Assembly: GCA_946538475.1 (NCBI GenBank)
Contig: CAMNGN010000036.1
Coordinates: 1-14,388, forward strand
Reading direction: 5' to 3'
Source of the DNA: an uncultured Blautia sp.
Lineage (GTDB): Bacteria; Bacillota; Clostridia; Lachnospirales; Lachnospiraceae
Length of the DNA stretch: 14,388 nt
Part shown: in pieces, positions 13,498 through 14,388 of the stretch
Layout: each line of letters begins with the position of its first letter
How positions within the stretch are numbered: the stretch's first letter is position 1
The notes under the pieces: model-generated
Told to the model about the DNA's origin: nothing
Database searches by the model: none
Seen by the model: the letters and a program-made list of their open reading frames with translations, nothing else
Program-made: the position numbers and the translations under genes

Positions 13498-13544
13498 GTT
13501 CACATTTTGTTTACAGTGCCTGACACCATGAACATTCTGTTAAC
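13498..13544. repeat. Family A monomer (A8), 47 bp, containing a stop codon
   Basis: Box GTTCAC (13498-13503), ATTTT, core (13509-13533), ATTCT and box GTTAAC (13539-13544). The TAA stop of the ADP-ribosylglycohydrolase (13540-13542, minus strand) lies inside the GTTAAC box. Confidence 0.88.
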
Positions 13545-14388
13545 GCCCGCACAGCCCCTCAATCCACTCCCTCCGCTTGATAGCGTCAAGCCAGGTCTGT
13601 GGAATGGCGTCGTAGCCGTAGAATAGCCCGCCGAGGCCGCCTGCGACAGCACCCACGGTGTCGGTGTCCTTGCCAAGGTTTACTGCCTTAATAAGCGCGC
13701 TCTCAAAGCTGTCCGTGGTGATAAGCGACCAGACTGCGGCCTCCAAAGTGTCTACAACATACCCGGAGCTTTTAATCATATCTGCGGATAACTTGGAGAA
13801 GCTCTCAAGGTCTCTCAGTCTGTCATAGAAATGCAGGTTCTCTTTATCAACAAGGAACATCTCATAAAACGCAAACCCCTTCGTCAGCCCCTCCTGCAGC
13901 CTTTCTTTAAGCGTACCGCACCCGTTCAGAATCTGATGAACCATGAAGAAGTACAGCCCGCACGCGATGTTAGCGCGGATGTGCGCGTGCGTAAGGCTGC
14001 CCACATCATGAACCGTCTTGATTGCATCGCTGTCGGAGAACTCTCCCTTGCTCTTCATTTCGCTGCTGTAGATGCAAACAGGAAGAATCCTCATCAGACT
14101 TCCGTTTCCGTTATTCCACTCTTCGTCACCGCCACACTTCTTTGCGTTTCTGTATCTCCTGTAGCGGTTTATCGCCTGCATGGTCCCTTGTCCGATATCG
14201 TAGGAGTGACCATACGGAGTGAACTCACCTTCATGGAGCCATTTCATAAAATTCTCCATGATGTCATCAAGGTCTACGCTTCCTTTGCGGTTTAAACTAT
14301 CCAGCAGCGCAATCGTCAGGCTGCTGTCATCCGTCCAGGAACCCTCCGGAAGGTTGAAAGTGCCATATCCACGCATACCGGTGACCGG
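13540..14388 (-). CDS. ADP-ribosylglycohydrolase (DraG family), 5' end cut by window
   Basis: 282 codons are visible. The frame is open to the window edge and reads P-V-T-G before the first internal Met at 14376, so that Met is unlikely to be the start and about 30-50 residues are missing. DraG enzymes remove ADP-ribose from proteins or small molecules using two magnesium ions. Metal-binding motifs are seen: TDDSS (visible residues 19-23) and GKDTDTVG (239-246, with Asp241 and Asp243) followed by the Gly-rich AGGLGGLFYG helix. SLTHAH is also present. The missing N-terminus would hold the usual GDALG segment. It is cytosolic. A terminator (A7) follows, so it is probably not cotranscribed with the acidic-protein operon. 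The partner ADP-ribosyltransferase is not in the window. Confidence 0.9.
   Translation of the reverse strand, partial: PVTGMRGYGTFNLPEGSWTDDSSLTIALLDSLNRKGSVDLDDIMENFMKWLHEGEFTPYGHSYDIGQGTMQAINRYRRYRNAKKCGGDEEWNNGNGSLMRILPVCIYSSEMKSKGEFSDSDAIKTVHDVGSLTHAHIRANIACGLYFFMVHQILNGCGTLKERLQEGLTKGFAFYEMFLVDKENLHFYDRLRDLESFSKLSADMIKSSGYVVDTLEAAVWSLITTDSFESALIKAVNLGKDTDTVGAVAGGLGGLFYGYDAIPQTWLDAIKRREWIEGLCGR

Noticed and set aside
3988..13544. CRISPR array made of the repeated GGTGTCAGG-type units
   Set aside because: Copies are scattered between genes, in both orientations and palindromic, without regular spacers.
12844..14388. ADP-ribosylglycohydrolase as part of the nuclease-helicase operon or a DarTG-like toxin-antitoxin pair
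   Set aside because: The A7 terminator lies between them, a separate -10 box precedes the acidic protein, and no ADP-ribosyltransferase toxin is in the window.

Overview
The window looks like a chromosomal segment of an anaerobic, low-to-mid GC Bacillota, most likely class Clostridia and possibly Lachnospiraceae. That rests on strong AAGGAGG-type ribosome binding sites, a PhoB/OmpR-type two-component pair, a fermentative D-lactate dehydrogenase, a ferredoxin-tailed aldo/keto reductase, cytoplasmic sugar-ester and glucan enzymes, and an SPFH membrane protein of a type familiar from that group. The placement is inferred from protein style, not from a search. No rRNA, tRNA, CRISPR array, transposase, integrase or phage gene is visible.

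Layout. At the left edge is the 5' end of an SPFH gene (minus strand) with a tandem-palindrome operator upstream. Positions 417-2424 hold a tightly coupled minus-strand operon: response regulator, histidine kinase and a small two-helix membrane protein, joined by 4-bp overlaps. An extended-SDR epimerase/reductase (2671-3687) and an aldo/keto reductase with two 4Fe-4S motifs (4031-5164) follow, also on the minus strand. A divergent region (5165-5461) separates the reductase from the only plus-strand genes: D-lactate dehydrogenase (5462-6499) and an SGNH sialate-O-acetylesterase-like enzyme (6565-8136). Facing them is a probable five-gene minus-strand operon that reads from 13176 down to 8197: a very acidic small protein, a PD-(D/E)XK nuclease fused to a Schlafen-group-3/DUF2075-type SF1 helicase, a Nudix hydrolase fused to a SAM methyltransferase, an esterase-D-like hydrolase and a GH5 glucanase. 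At the right edge is an ADP-ribosylglycohydrolase cut by the window end, with its own terminator.

The most striking feature is a family of small palindromic elements (called A here). They sit in six gaps between genes, at eight sites. A monomer is exactly 47 bp: a 6-bp box, 5 bp, a 25-bp hairpin core, 5 bp and a 6-bp box. A dimer is exactly 76 bp. They abut or overlap gene ends: one dimer gives two convergent genes mirror-image Cys-Ser-stop ends and forms a bidirectional terminator, one monomer holds a ribosome binding site and ATG, and another holds a stop codon. A second palindrome family (B) at 361-410, with a decayed half at 3815-3835, shares a skeleton with A.

How the genes work together. 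The divergent reductase and lactate dehydrogenase are both redox enzymes. The esterase, the esterase-D-like hydrolase and the GH5 enzyme could cooperate on acylated imported oligosaccharides; none has a signal peptide. The acidic protein, nuclease-helicase and Nudix-methyltransferase form a nucleic-acid-processing set that could be a defence or repair module, but this is inference from domains and gene order only.
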